64,000 nucleotides of DNA, taken from NCBI GenBank assembly GCA_013396635.1, contig WBMW01004864.1, positions 110,886 to 174,885 of the forward strand, in the 5' to 3' direction. This document shows, in pieces, positions 44,261 through 56,822 of this stretch. How positions within the stretch are numbered: the first letter of the stretch is position 1; each line of letters starts with the position of its first letter. The position numbers and the translations under genes were made by a program. Source of the DNA: Penelope pileata. Its lineage: Eukaryota; Chordata; Aves; Galliformes; Cracidae. The notes beneath the pieces were generated by a model. It searched no databases, had not been told where the DNA came from, and saw only the letters and a list, made by a program, of their open reading frames with translations.

Positions 44261-47084
44261 CTCTGGGGGCAGGGACGGGGACGCGGCACGGTTCGGTTCG
44301 GGGCCGGGGTGCGTGGGGGGAGCTGGGCAGGGATGGCACGGGCTGTCAGCTCGGCTCAGCCCAGCTGTCAGGCGCAGGGATGCACGGGGGCTCATTGCTC
44401 TAATTGACACCTTCCCCTCGCGCCCCACACGTGCCTGTCCCGGCCTCCCTCTGCCTCGTCTCCCTGCTTGGGTGCGGGAGGGAGCAGGGCTGCACCCCAG
44501 GAGGGGAGCCCGGCCACACATGGCTTGAACCAGAGCAGGAACACCCATGTGGTGCTGGAGAGCCATGGAGCTGCGATGGGTGGAGGCTGCTTCCAGGAGC
44601 GCGGTGGCATCCCCCATGCTGGCATCCCCCGTGCTGATGTTCTGAACACCGGAGCATCCCATGCAGGCTTCCTTGCTCGTTTCTGCTGGGACTTGTCCCC
44701 TTGTCACCCAGCCACCCCCATCCTGTGCTCCACTCAGGAGCAGCCCATGCCAACATCACGCCCCAAACACCACCGGGATTTCCCCTTTGTGCACCGAGCT
44801 GAGGTGTCCCCGGAGGTCATGGTGGTCACCTACATTTGGTGAGCCAAGTCCCTCCCAGAGGGTGGGGAGAGGTCTCCCATGGACTCTGCTGTGTTTGTCG
44901 TGTATCTATTTGCAAGTTTGCCCCTTTGATGTCTGACTTTGTGGCTTGTATTGTGCCAGGAGGCTCGGAGCAGCCTGTGTAATTAGCCCAGAAAACTCTG
45001 CTTTCATGTGGGCTGGGGGACCCAAGCGGAGAATGGATTTCCAAGGGCTTTGTTCAGCTGCGGAGAAATGTTGTTTGGGGTTTGGTGGGTTTCAGCAGAG
45101 CTCTTCTCGCCCTTCCCTTTCTCTCCTACTGTGGGGTGGAGCTCAGTGTTTTGGCAGTGAAAGCACACATGGCAAGCTGCTGTTCCACGGGGCTGCTCGC
45201 TCCTGCTCTGCTTTCTGATAGATGCAGAAGGGCCCGGGGGCCCGGGGTGCTGCACCTTGGGCTCGCAGCTCCACCAGAGCACAAGCCAAACATCCCAGAT
45301 ACTTGTGGGGTAGCTCCCCAGGGACTTTCCCATTTCTTCCCTTTTCCCCTAAAAAGCGTGTGAAGGCAAAGCTTGGCTTGGGGTTTCCTCCCCCTGAAGC
45401 AGGTGTGTATTTTCATCGCGGTGCTGCTGCTTGGGGCTGTCCATTCCCACTGGGCAGTGGGCACAGCTCGAGTTCTTCCCTTGGTGTCAGCGGGACCAGC
45501 AGTGGGATGGTTCAGTGAGATGCCCCTGCAGAGATGGCCCTTGCCTTCGCACGTGGATAAACTGTGTTTTGGGATCCTGGGGACTCAGCATGAAGCAATT
45601 TCTGCGTCAAGATGACAGCGTGGGACTGCCATGGTCCTTCTAATTAATGTGTCAGGACATCCTCACCCTGAGAGCAACCAGAGGCAAAGGGCACGTCTGA
45701 AACTGAGCAGTGGATGAGTTGGGTTTGTGTTTTCTTGGCTAGTTCTCCCTTAGGACTTGGAAAAAAAAAAATAGAGAAAACCCAACCCACCCAACAACCC
45801 CAAAGCCAACAAGTGATTCCATTTTCCCCAAACCAGAGCCAAGGCACAGAGCTGGCACGTGAGCAGAGGTATCACCTTCTCCCTCCTTTCACATCTCACG
45901 TATCTTCCCCAAAGAAGCCTCGTGCCACCTTCCTGCGGGTGCCACCTCCCCGCAGCCCTGCCTCGCTCAGCTTTTGTTTGGGGATGAAGGGATGCGGTGC
46001 AGGCGCGAGCCCCTCGTGCGTGGGTTATCCGCGGCGATCCTGTGTTTAGAGCACGTTAATGAGCGCACGGGAGAGCGGGGAAGATGGATCGTTTGTGGTT
46101 ATGATCTGGCTACTGTCAAAATAACGTGTTATTTTGACGGTTGCTTTGTCTTTGCTCTCGGAGCAATACGGAGGTAGTTTCTTAGCAACAAAACTGTGTT
46201 CTCAAACAACACCAGTGAAAAACAACCCCCCAGAAGAGCAGCGCCGGGGGGAAATGTGGGATGGAGAGTGCTCTCCAGCACGTTCCTGGGGCTCAGTGCA
46301 CCCTTAGATCCGGTGGAGAGCACCTTGCATGTCCCCGGGGGTGGCTGTCCCACCTTGGGGACACTGCAGCCCGCCTAGCCCAGCTGGGTGCCAGAAGGAG
46401 GACAGGAGGGAGCTGCCTGCAAATGATTTGGCAAAGGTTTTCCTGCTCGGTTTGGCGCATCTCCTTTGAAGCCAGCGCCGGGTCTTGTGTCTGCGCTGAC
46501 GTTGGAGTCCATGAGAGCAAACGGCTCCTGCAGCCAAGTATCTGCCAGGCTGTGTCGGGAGAACTTTTATCATTTCTGTCACAGACATCACAACTCGCTT
46601 GTCTTACCATACATCTTCCTAAATGTGACAGAATATTCAGCTGTTATTAATTGAATACTCTCTAATTTAACTGCTTAGCAGGAGGAAGAGCGACTGGTTT
46701 GTTTCAGCGCAGAGGGCTGCCAGCAGGAGGATTTGGGGTGCTGAGGGGTGGTTTAGGGGGTGAAATGGGGCTTTTGGACCTGCACCCCCGTTAGCATGGG
46801 AGGTAGCCAAGAAATGTCCCCTTTGCGTCAGCCTCATCCTGCTCCAGTGTCCGCTGTGCTCCCAGTCCCATGCCCAGGCATGGCCCCATGTGGCAGAGTC
46901 CATTTGGGTTTGGACGTGGGAGATTTGGCAGCTGCAGGGAAAGAGGAGGCTGCAAAGCCCCTCTGCCACCCCACACGGCAGCACCAAGGGGACCGGCCAC
47001 CCCTGTCCCCTGTCCAGCGTCCTGTGCCCGCCGGCCGCTCGCACCCGCGTGTGCCCGCATCTCCGTGCCGCTCACCGTGAAAGT
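44261..47084. other. GC-rich intron, nothing beyond the listed short island
   Basis: An A-run near 45760-45770. ctactgtcaaaataacgtgttattttgacgg near 46111-46141 contains the inverted arms cgt..; the core gtcaaaataac/gttattttgac forms an 11-base inverted repeat (46116-46126 and 46129-46139). Confidence 0.5.
46590..46675. promoter_or_regulatory. Short AT-rich island
   Basis: gctgttattaattgaatac and ctctaatttaactg. Minimal support. Confidence 0.28.
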
Positions 47085-47330
47085 TCAAAGCCAGAGTCAA
47101 GTTTATTGTTTCTATCTCGTTTACTTTAAGTATAGTTTTACACTTTATTATATGCTGTGACATCTTAAATGGAGCCTGTCACTCCATCTTGACTACTGCT
47201 AGGGGCTACAGCCACTTACTGTGTCAGGCTTTTCGGCAGCCCTGATTAACGATATCAAAACGAATGGATCCCAGCGCAGGCACAAGCACGAAAATCAAGG
47301 GGTGATTTGCATATTCAAATTGTGCATGGC
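47085..47330. promoter_or_regulatory. AT-rich island with POU octamer
   Basis: gtttattgtttc, gtttactttaag, ctttattatatgc, ctgattaacgatatc, and octamer ATTTGCAT (47305-47312) in gtgatttgcatattcaaattg. Confidence 0.48.
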
Positions 47331-47439
47331 ATCGAAGGGATGCGGCTCAGGCAAGTGTTGCACCCATACACCCCGTGGGTGCAAATATTCCCTGCCACAC
47401 AGCCCGTGTACAGGACCTGTTCGTGTTGTCAAGGCTCAT

Positions 47440-47930
47440 GCACACGTGTGTTTATTTAATAGTGTCTTCAAGCCAAAGGGAAAAAGCATTTGCCCTTTTT
47501 TCCCTGAGTTTCCTCATCTCCCAGGACAGTGTATCAATTATGATAGCTAAATGGAATAATATTCTTTTTTCATGCGAGCCTGTTGGAATATGTTGCCGAA
47601 TTACCCATGCAAGCGCTTTTTCTCCTGAAAGTAACATTTTGTTAGGTTAATTCATGCACTGGAAAAACAAACTTTCTGTTCTTCCAGTCCAATCTCCACT
47701 TACAAGTCAGGTTTTTGTAACCCTGTCATTAAAATGCGAGGTAGCCTACAGTAATTTGAATATTTCATTCTGCCGGCTGCTAATGCACTCTGCATTACAG
47801 ATGGTACTTGCTCCATCCTTCTGGACTGGGTTCAATTATAAATGAAAGTAGGGAGCTGAGATTTGTCTTTTTGTCTCTGCTTAGTTGGAATAACACAATA
47901 AAGCTTGATGGGTAGGAATTCCTCAAGCTG
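47440..47930. promoter_or_regulatory. Long AT-rich island, candidate enhancer
   Basis: About 490 bases of low GC without any repeat: tttatttaatag, gtatcaattatgatagc, gaataatattc, ggttaattcatgc, gtaatttgaatatttc, gctaatgc, gcattacag and caattataaatg. Together with 47085-47330 it forms one of the two largest AT-rich domains of the intron. Confidence 0.52.
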
Positions 47931-50900
47931 CCTCCTCTTTGCCTGCTACGTTCCCCGTGTAGCTTTCTCCTCTTTCAAGCTGAGCCTGGGATGCTAGGGC
48001 TGGCGGTGGCGGGGTTTTTCACCATTCCTTTGTGCCTCAGAGGCATTACATCCCGATTTTGGAAGCTCGGATCCACCCTTCTCCATCATCTTGTCCCCTT
48101 TTGCCTCCTGAGCAGCGGTAGGGGACATGCTTGCGGCACCGTGGGGAGGAGGAAGGAGGATGCTGCATGGATCCTGGGATGCTGGGGACACCAGACCACC
48201 TCATTGCTCTGCTTGGGGATCTCTCCTAATGTGTCCTATCCTAAATCTAGATTGGGGTGGCAGCCACATCCTTAGCTGTGGGTGCAAGGCAGCCCTATTC
48301 CAGCCTGGGGCTGCTGCTGCGGGCTCTTCCCAAAGCCCCTTGCAGTGATGGGGCCCCTGGAGATCCAAAGAAAACATTTACCTCTGCTTCGTGATTAACA
48401 AAAGGGGGGTAGCAAAGCTACAGCCCAGCTGCACGGCGGCCCTCTATTACATACAGATGCCTTTTGCGAGCTCCTTCCTCATCTCCAAGCGGTAAAAGCA
48501 ATATTGCCAGGGGAGTCGGAGGAGGTGAGGGCAGGGCTTTCAATTTGGTTTTACATTTACAAGGACCAGATGGCCCGCTGGAGATGATCTTTGATCTGGG
48601 ACGCAGCCGGAGTTCGTCGAAGATTTTTGCTCCCTTTTTAATCTCCCGCCCATTTATGGCGTGGGCCTCTGAAGGGGCCGGGGGCCGTGTGTCCGTCTGG
48701 CCGGCCAGCCCGCCATCGCGGGCCTGAGAGCCTGCAGGGAGGTGGGACGGGACAGGATTTGTGGTTAAAAACCCCAGCTTGTGCTGTCCAGGGTCATGGA
48801 TCCCCTCGTTGGGCCTACCGCTTGGTGTCCTGTTGTGCCCCCGAGGAGCAGCCCCGATTTTGGGAGGGCCTGGGCCCGTAGGGATGCGCAGTCCCAGATG
48901 CTGTTACACCACGGCCCCGCAGCACGGAAATTTGTGTCAGTGAGATCTTGCATGGCATGCAACTAAACAAACCCAGACACCTTGAAACAGAAATGCCATT
49001 AATTGATCCTTTTTAATGATTTTTCTCCATTTTCTCTGGCGTCTCCCACCCTTTCAAGCACACGGAGGTGGATGGTCTCCTCCTCTCTCCTCCTGCCTCG
49101 CCGGCGAAGGCCCATTTTGGGTTTCTTTCTTCCCCCACATGTTTCGCATGGAGCTGAAGCAAACGCAGCCGATCCTATTTCACAAGCACTTGGACTCTTG
49201 CAGCACTCTCCCTCCTGTCCAAACAGATCGTTTACAGAAGGGGCCTCTATTTAAAAAAGGAACTGAACATTCAGAGCTGTTTTCTGGCCTGAAAACGCTG
49301 CCGGCCGACTGTTGCCTCTCAGCGAGCTGGGCTTCGTCTGGCACGTTTGGGCCCTGAGGGAGGGGGTTGGAGGCCAGGCCCAGCAGGCTGGCGGGGTGGC
49401 ACGAGGGGCTGAGCATCGTGCTAAATACGGGCTCATTTATTTGCCCAAAATTGTTAAATCCCAGCAAAACTGGGTTGTTTGAGCACCAGGTCAGCTCCTT
49501 CGTGGTTGTCATAGGTCTGGGGCACCGGTGGGAGCTGCTTGTTGTCTGTCCCCAGACGTGGATGTGGTGGCTGTCTCTGTTGTGTTGTGCAGTTTGCAGT
49601 AGTAGATGGAGGCCCTGTGTCCATCACACCAAGGGCAACATACCCAACACAACCACATAGCGACCTGGGCATGTGCTTCATGAACATTCTGGAACAGTAC
49701 GGCCTCTGTGAGGCGCAGCTCTGGGCCATAGCGGAGCTCCAAGAAGACTCCCACCATTGCTTGGCTCTGAGGCCTGGAGCTTTGGGAAATCTCTCCTGCG
49801 CTGCGCAAAATCCTGAGCCTGGCCCATGGTTAGGCCTTTGGCACGGTGACAGCATGGCAGCACGCTTGGCCAAGCGATGGGCATTCCAACCCAAGACTGG
49901 AGTGAGACATTGCCATCCAGCGAGCACCCAGCCAGCTTGTCGTGGTCGGAGCCCGAAGAGTCATCTTTGTGAAGGATGACAGGAGACTGGGATGTGAAAT
50001 ACAGCGCTTCAGCCTCACTCCTGCCACTCCTTTCACCTATGACTCCTTGCCCTGGCTGCTTTGTATGGGGAGCAGCAGGAGTGGGCTGGCAGGGGAGGTG
50101 ACCTTAGCAGGAGGAGAGCGGCTGGAAAGGCCCTTCCTTCTGGGGAAGGCCTCCCTTTGTTCCTCCCGGGCCTCAGGGCCTGGCCTGGGGCGGTGGAAAC
50201 GGGACCCTTGTCCTCCGAGGGGCTCCAGAGGCCCTGGCTTCTCATTAGCAGATTCAGCTCATTCAAAGAACCCCTTTCTTTTCAGCAAGGAGAATTCATA
50301 TGCAAAGCACCACACGGAGCAGGAGGCAGATCCCAGCCCAACTGGCGTTCAGGGGTTTTTTTTTGTTGTGTTTTTTTTTTATTTTTTTTTATGACTGGAC
50401 CTGTCCTTGGAGCAGTCCCATCTTTTGTTTGCTGATTTGTTCCTGCAGGGCTTAGGGAATCCCATGTCCACTCTCAGCTCAGAACTGAGAAGCGTTTCCA
50501 TATGTGCCCAGTGCCATGTCTGAGCCCCTTGGGGTGGGCACAATGGCTTACTCTGCCCTTTGGTGACAATTTGGTGCTGCAGAGAGAGGACTCTGTTCCA
50601 TCGCAGGCTCCAGCAGAGGAAGGTGAGGTCCCAGCACCGCAGGCGCTGCCATTTGAGGGACAGATACAGAGCCCTATGCTGGGCCGTTGCAATAGCAAAA
50701 TCTTATTCTTTTGCCCCATATCACAATCTAGGATTGGAAGAAATTCCAGCTACACTCCAAGAGGTGTGGGATGAGGGCGTGTGGACACATTTGTGTTGCC
50801 CTCCTCCCCTCCAGCAGCTGGAATAATTCTGGCTCCAAGCATCACCTGCCTCCAAATCCCTCCCATGTGGGCATGGCGAGGACTTTTGCTGCTTGCGAGG

Positions 50901-51674
50901 ATGGCAGCAAAGCATCCATGAGTGAGCATAGCTGATGGTGCCAGGACTGTAAGGAGAATGGCAAACACAGAAATTTGATCCAGGATGCTTTGTTGTAGCA
51001 GTAACTGGACGTGTGGAATCGAGTTTCTGTAGCCAGCTCACTTCACTTGCTAGCCGTGTGCTAACCCAGTTGGCATGGGGAGGGGCTGGAAAGGAGCACT
51101 CAGATGTGCTCATTCTGCTGCCCAAAGAGTCACACTGCTCAGGGAATCTGATCTTCAGCAATCACTACAATACTGTGCCTTTTTTTTTTGGTGCAGAAAG
51201 GGCTATTTTAGGTCATTCTTCAGTTCTGCAGGATTTTTTTCCAATGCGTTAGTGATAATTTTCCAGACCTTTCGAATGTTCTGCTGCCAGATTCTCGCTC
51301 GCTATGGCAACTGGTTTGGCACTGGGGAGGGGCTGGGAGAAAACTTGTGCAGATCCCCCCCCATCCCGTGCAATCCACTTCTCTCTTCTCAGCTTTCGTG
51401 GCACACGCGAGCTGCATCCCCCTGAAATGATGGAGAGCTGCCGTTGGGAGATGAGAGATGTTTTGGCATGCGATAAATCCCCCTCTCCCATTCCCCACAC
51501 TCCAGCATTACAGTGTGAGGGTAGTTTAGACTTTTTTTGTGAATTTGGGTTGAATTCAGCAAATAATTTGGCCTCTTCCACCCCAGAAAGATGCAAAGTT
51601 ACTATTTTCTGAAGCAATTCGATTCTTTTGAAGTTGACCCAAATTTTGATTAAACAGAAAAGGAGGGGGAGGGG
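47931..51674. other. GC-rich intron, nothing recognised
   Basis: T-rich run at 50357-50388 only; AT word cattaattgatccttttttaatg near 48996-49018. Confidence 0.5.
50357..50388. repeat. T-rich low-complexity run
   Basis: Two long T-runs with short interruptions (gttgtg, a). Confidence 0.88.
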
Positions 51675-51719
51675 NNNNNNNNNNNNNNNNNNNNNNNNNN
51701 NNNNNNNNNNNNNNNNNNN
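51675..51719. other. Assembly gap (45 N)
   Basis: Forty-five consecutive N. The left flank is a purine-rich gaaaaggagggggagggg run, a typical cause of sequencing dropout; the right flank is ordinary intron. Confidence 0.99.
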
Positions 51720-52098
51720 TGACAACATGAAATGGAAAGAGATTTCTTTTTTGATTCGGGAAACACTTTTAATCGATCTGAATTGGGGTTGTGATGCCAG
51801 CTGCCCAAACATGGTGGTTAGGGAGTGCTGGAACATGTGATGGTTCTGCTGTGCTCATGGGCCTGCTGGGGTCTAATGGGGCTTCTTGGCCATGGCTGGA
51901 GCTGGCCTCAGGGCTGGGTGGGCCTTTAAGCTGAGCAGATACAATGCTCAGTGTGAGTCATTGCGCAGTTGGTGAGCACGTTTCCTTGCATCCCATGGTG
52001 GCAGCGGTGAGCACAGCGTGTTCCATGGCCCGGTGCTTTGCTGGAGCTGCAGCGTGCCCTGTGGTCAGCAGGTTTTCTGCTTGGGCTTAGCTGCTTGT

Positions 52099-52176
52099 AG
52101 AATCACGGATTCATAGAATCATTAAGGTTGGAAAAGACCTCTAAGGTCTTCAAGTCCAACCGTCAACCCATCACCA
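52099..52176 (-). mobile_element. CR1 LINE 3' end, antisense
   Basis: The plus strand shows the reverse complement of the CR1 end: tagaatcattaaggttggaaaagacctctaagg, followed by caagtccaaccgtcaaccc. It is the only recognised young CR1 copy in antisense orientation in the window. Only about 80 bases are clear. Confidence 0.88.
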
Positions 52177-55100
52177 CCTCACATCAGCCTCTTTGGGGTT
52201 ATCTTTTCACAACTGCCTGCACTTTATGGACTGAATGAATGCTTCTCCACCTTTAAAAGCCTCTCACAAATAAGTGCTTGGCTTCCAAGCAGCCCTGATG
52301 GACAACCCCATGCTGGGAGAGGAGGTGGCTGTGCAAGGAGCTGGGCTGGGTCTGCAGAGCTTATGGGTACGAGCCACTCTTTTTTTATTGCTCCTGGGAT
52401 TTGTTGGTTTGTTTTATGGCTTTAGACTGCGAAAATTGGTGACAGAAGTGGCCCATCCGTTTCAGAGTGTTCCTCCTTCCTCCACAAAATAAATAAGGAG
52501 ATGCACAAAAAGCCATTTTGCCAGCTGAAATTTTCCGTGCCTCATCTCATGGCAGCCTGTTTTGGAAAATCTGAGCAAAATCTGTTCATCCATTTGTAAG
52601 TTTTGGAAAGGTTGGAGAGAGGAGGAGAACTTTAATGTCAATTGTAAGAAAAAAAACAACTTCTCTTATTTCCCACTTCCTGGAAGGGTGTGTGCCTGTG
52701 TATTTGGAAACTCCAGCTTCCATTTATGTTGGAAATAAGTATCTGTGTTTTGATGTTGATTTTCTTGGTTGCTTTATGTAAATACAGTGAACATACCCAA
52801 AGGCTCTGGGTTGACTTAATATTGAGCTATTGCACCTTGTTTGCTGGGATTGGTGATTCTGCTGGGCTGAGACATGGAGATACGCAGTTTAGTGCCCAAG
52901 CTATGGCCACAGATTCTACGTGTGTTTGGAGCAGTGTGGGTAGATAAACCTTCTTTAGATTTATGCAGAATTTCAATCTTCAGGGTGGCTAAGTTTGGGA
53001 ATTTCATATTTTCCTTTCTGTTGCGTTGGGATGCAGAAGAAAGCAAACTGCAAATAAATAGAAAAAAAACAACAGGAATTTAGGTAAGTGAGCGGTGATT
53101 GGAGGTTTTCTGCAAAAGCAAAGTTTGGGAAGAGCGAGTCAAGGCCGTGCTGTGACGGATCAGCCCCAGCTGTCCCAGCCCGGGTAGGAACACGCACACG
53201 GGTGCGAGGCGGAGGCAGCCCGCCAGCCACCAGCCACCGAGATGTGTTAAGTCCTTACAGTTCTCACTGTCCTCAAATCCGAGGCCAATGGGAGTATTTT
53301 TGTCCCAGGTTCAGTGCTGTTGATCTGAGATGCTCGCAAACGTCGAACCAAGCTCCATGGAGTGCTGAGAGCGGCTTAAAATAATGTGGTTCGTTAGTGG
53401 GTTTGTTAGCCGGGGTTGGCGTCGTGGCGGTCCCTCTGGTCGCTGGCTGGGGATTCAGACCTGGAGACCTGAAAAAAGGTTTCTTTAGAGAAAAACAGTG
53501 AGCTGGTGTAAATCCTGAAACTGGGACTCTCTGAACCCGAGTGAGTACTGTGCATGGTGCTTAAATTGCAAAAGGTGGGAAGGTGTTGGTGCTTGCTGTG
53601 GAGTTGTGTGTTCCCAGAGGAGCTGCTGTACCATCGCTATGCTTATGGCACATCCTGGTCCGGGAAAGGATTGGGACAAAACCATTATCATCTGCTGCCA
53701 GGTGAGGTGGGGATGCTCTGGTGCAGAAAGAGGCATCGGGCTCTTCCATGTCTGCAAGCAGACAGCGGGAGCAGGCGGCTGGGCTCCACAAATGGCATTG
53801 CTGCTCCCATTTCCCCATGGGAAAGGCACGCAGAAGGCCAGCCCACAGCCTGGTGGCCGTGGCAGAGGGATCCTTGCTTCTCCTGAAGCTGCTGCTGGCT
53901 GCGTTGTTCCCCCCCTGGTACATCTTAGGCACAGTGGAGGCAGGAAAGAAAACCCTTCTGAAAATCACAACCTAATTACTCCCATCTGCTCCGGCACGGC
54001 TTCCCATTTCTGCCTGCCAGGATGCTTGTCTCCGATGCTAAGTAGCACATTATTTTCGATAAGTTGCAATCATTTACTTGAAATCTCCTTCTCCTTTCGA
54101 ACGTCCCCCTGGAAAGGCAGCGCAGCAAGTGGGGAATGGGCAGAAGCAGCCGGGGGAGAAGCCACGTAGAGCAGCCCAGCTCGGGCAGGAGCACCAGCTC
54201 TCCTCTGCTGCCCACTAAAAGCCCTCAGCTTGTTTCTTTTTCAGGTGGGCTTCTTCTGGTGTCCAGCTCTTCTTTTCTGTCACCACCCAGGCTGGCCTCT
54301 TGTTGTTCCCTGTGTTCCTTCAAGATATCCCCAGGGCATCCCCGTCCCTTCCTTGGGTCTAGCCCAGTGCTGGGCACACGTAGCTCGGGCTCACCACCAC
54401 TCAAGGTGCCTTGGGGCCACCCTAGCCTGTTTTTGGGGGTACAGTGGGAGGACAACCCAGCCCTATGACCATGGGGTGGCTCTGGTGGTCCCCAGCTGCT
54501 GGTGACAGTCACCCTGCTCACTGGTGGCTGTGGGGTGGCTGTGCTCAGCGCATGGCAAACGAGCCTGGGGCTGTTTTGCAGCAGTGCAAATGGGGACGAG
54601 GTGTGTGGTTTTGCTTTGCTTTTAGAATATATATGTATGCATATTTGTGTATGTGTGGGTATGAATGTATATCTAAAAATGCGTTTTGTGCCAGCGGGGG
54701 CCCTCGGCGAGGGCTGAGCACCCTCTAGCGGCGTTCGCTGCGGCTCAGGGCTGCCAAGCCAGCAGGAAAGCAGCCAAGGACAGAAAGTCTGGCATGGATT
54801 TGCCTCCCCCAGCCCCGGCTCTCGGCCGCTGTCTTTCCTTTGGCTTCCCCTTTCCCCATCTTGAACCAGGAGCAGCGGATGGCGGGCACTGGGGTACCAG
54901 GGTGCGGACGAGGGACGCGGCAACGCTCCCATTGGGAGCTGCACTGGGGAAGCATCACTTCTGTATGGACACTTTGCCCTTTCCATGTATTTACCCAGCA
55001 ACGTTATTCCACGTGGCCCCCAGCCCCAGCTGGGTTTTGGGGACACGTGCCCAAGGGATGCCCACGGTGAGCCCAGAGCTCCCCGCGCACAGCATCCGTC

Positions 55101-56494
55101 CTGCGCTTCCCATGGCAAAGCAGCTCTCCAAACACCAGCTAATTAATCACTGGTGCCTACCTGTCAGGTCAATGATTCCTGAGATTTTCAATCTAAAAAT
55201 ATTTCCCTTTTGAAATCCAGATGCACCTGTTTGGGCAACTCCCTCTTTGATTTGTTTGAGGGGTTTTTTTAATTAGTGTTTTACCCATGTTGCTTTCCGT
55301 TTGCATTTGGGCTTTTGATGTGCTTTTGTTTAATGATTTTTTTTATAGAGGAACAGGCATTCATTGTGTTTTTTCCATGGCAAGTTTGTATCTCGTGAAG
55401 CTTGTCTCCTCTTCTCTTTTTTTAAGAGCAGGGACGCTGTTGGGAGTGGAGGGGAATGCCAGACCCGTCTGCTGGGGACTCCTCCAGCTCAGAAATTGCC
55501 CTCTGCATCCAGATATGGTGCCGTGCCCCCATCCCTCTTTCTATAGATGATTGTCTCCTGTGTGGATTTAGTTAGTGTTAGTTCATTTTACTCTCGAATT
55601 CACCTGTTTTTTTTTTTGTCTTTCTTTTTTTTCCCCTTCGAGCTTCCAACCTGTGTTGACAGTGAACGTTTGAATCACAAAAACACCAATAAATATGAAA
55701 GTCCTGAAAATAATCATGTCAGAAGAGTTTGAGGCTTGAAAAATCTCTTTCACCCCGTGCTATCCAAGCCTCTCAGTAGGGTCTTTTACTTGGAGTGAGC
55801 CAATACTGGTCATAACTGCATCTTCCTCAGGGATATCTCAGGGCGAGGAGGAACATACACCTCGCTGGGCTCCATTTTTTAGCTGTTCTGGTTCTCCTGC
55901 TGCCAACTGCCTTCAGATATGTCGATAAATGCTGGTGAGAATCGCTTGCTCTGATGCTGGGGTCAGAAGGATGGGTCAGAGCATCCCAGGCGGCAGCGGG
56001 CACCGCATCCCCAAAGCCCACCTGGCATCACCCGGCTCTGGATGTGTGTGAGCATGCACGTGAGCAACGTGCACGTGCTTACACGGTGTTTTGAGTCCCT
56101 GTGACAGATGAGATGGGAAAATACAATTTGCTTCCCTTCGGAGATGCCTTTTTTGTTCGCTTGTCAAGGATTTCTTTTATTTCTCGCAGACACACACACA
56201 CCTGTGTGTGTGCACGTGGATGCTGAGGGCCGTGGCTGTGTGTGCAAACAGACTGCGACTGTGCCCAGAACGAGATCTCCACGTCATGAAAACCCACAAA
56301 TTTTGCATGGCTGTGTGTTCGTGTCCGTACACACGGGTGCAAAACCCTTCCGTGCCGTGTGCCCCCCTCCTCCTGGCCCCATCCCCTTCATTGGTGCAGG
56401 AAAGTGCTCAGCAAACGACTTTTACTGGGAGCAATAATGGCAGCAGCGAGTAGCAAGAGGGGAGAAAAATTCCCTCCTTGGCAAGCCGTTCTGT
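52177..56494. other. Mixed intron, nothing firm
   Basis: Moderately AT-rich, T-rich stretches at 52560-52800 and 55180-55740 without a dense motif cluster. A TATG-rich low-complexity stretch at about 54626-54672. Confidence 0.5.
56191..56212. repeat. (CA)5-CC-(TG)5 inverted dinucleotide repeat
   Basis: A CA run of ten bases (56191-56200) is followed after two bases by its exact complement as a TG run (56203-56212), so the strand can fold back on itself. Confidence 0.92.
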
Positions 56495-56640
56495 GAGGGC
56501 TGATTTATTGGTGTCCCTTTTCTTAGCACGGTTTTAGAATTCGCTGGAACGAGCAGATTCTAAAAAAAGGCGTTTTCCAAATAATAAAATTTATTTCATA
56601 CATATTTTTTCCCCTCGGGTGCCTAAAAGCTCCTTGTGCT
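56495..56640. promoter_or_regulatory. AT-rich island upstream of exon 3 with PBX-HOX word
   Basis: TGATTTAT at 56501-56508 matches the PBX-HOX form preferred by posterior HOX proteins; ccaaataataaaatttatttc follows. About 600 bases before exon 3. Confidence 0.35.
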
Positions 56641-56720
56641 TTGGCTTCACCCATGTTTAAAGACAGGGAAGCTGAGGGACGGGCAGCCCTGGGCTCTGTG
56701 CTTCCTCATCCTCCTCTTCT

Positions 56721-56822
56721 TTGGATGTGGTGCTAAAGGACATGGCTCAGTGGGCAGTGTTGGTGGTAGGTGGATGGTTGGACTGGATGATCTTAGAGGT
56801 CTTTTCCAACCTTAATGATTCT
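56721..56822 (+). mobile_element. CR1 LINE 3' end, sense, near exon 3
   Basis: Terminal 100 bases: ttggatgtggtgctaaaggacatggctcagtgggcagtg, then ggttggactggatgatcttagaggtcttttccaaccttaatgattct. It ends about 415 bases before the exon 3 acceptor. The 5' truncation is extreme. Confidence 0.9.

Noticed and set aside
54225..55118. 297-residue minus-strand open frame
   Set aside because: Compositional; no recognisable domain.
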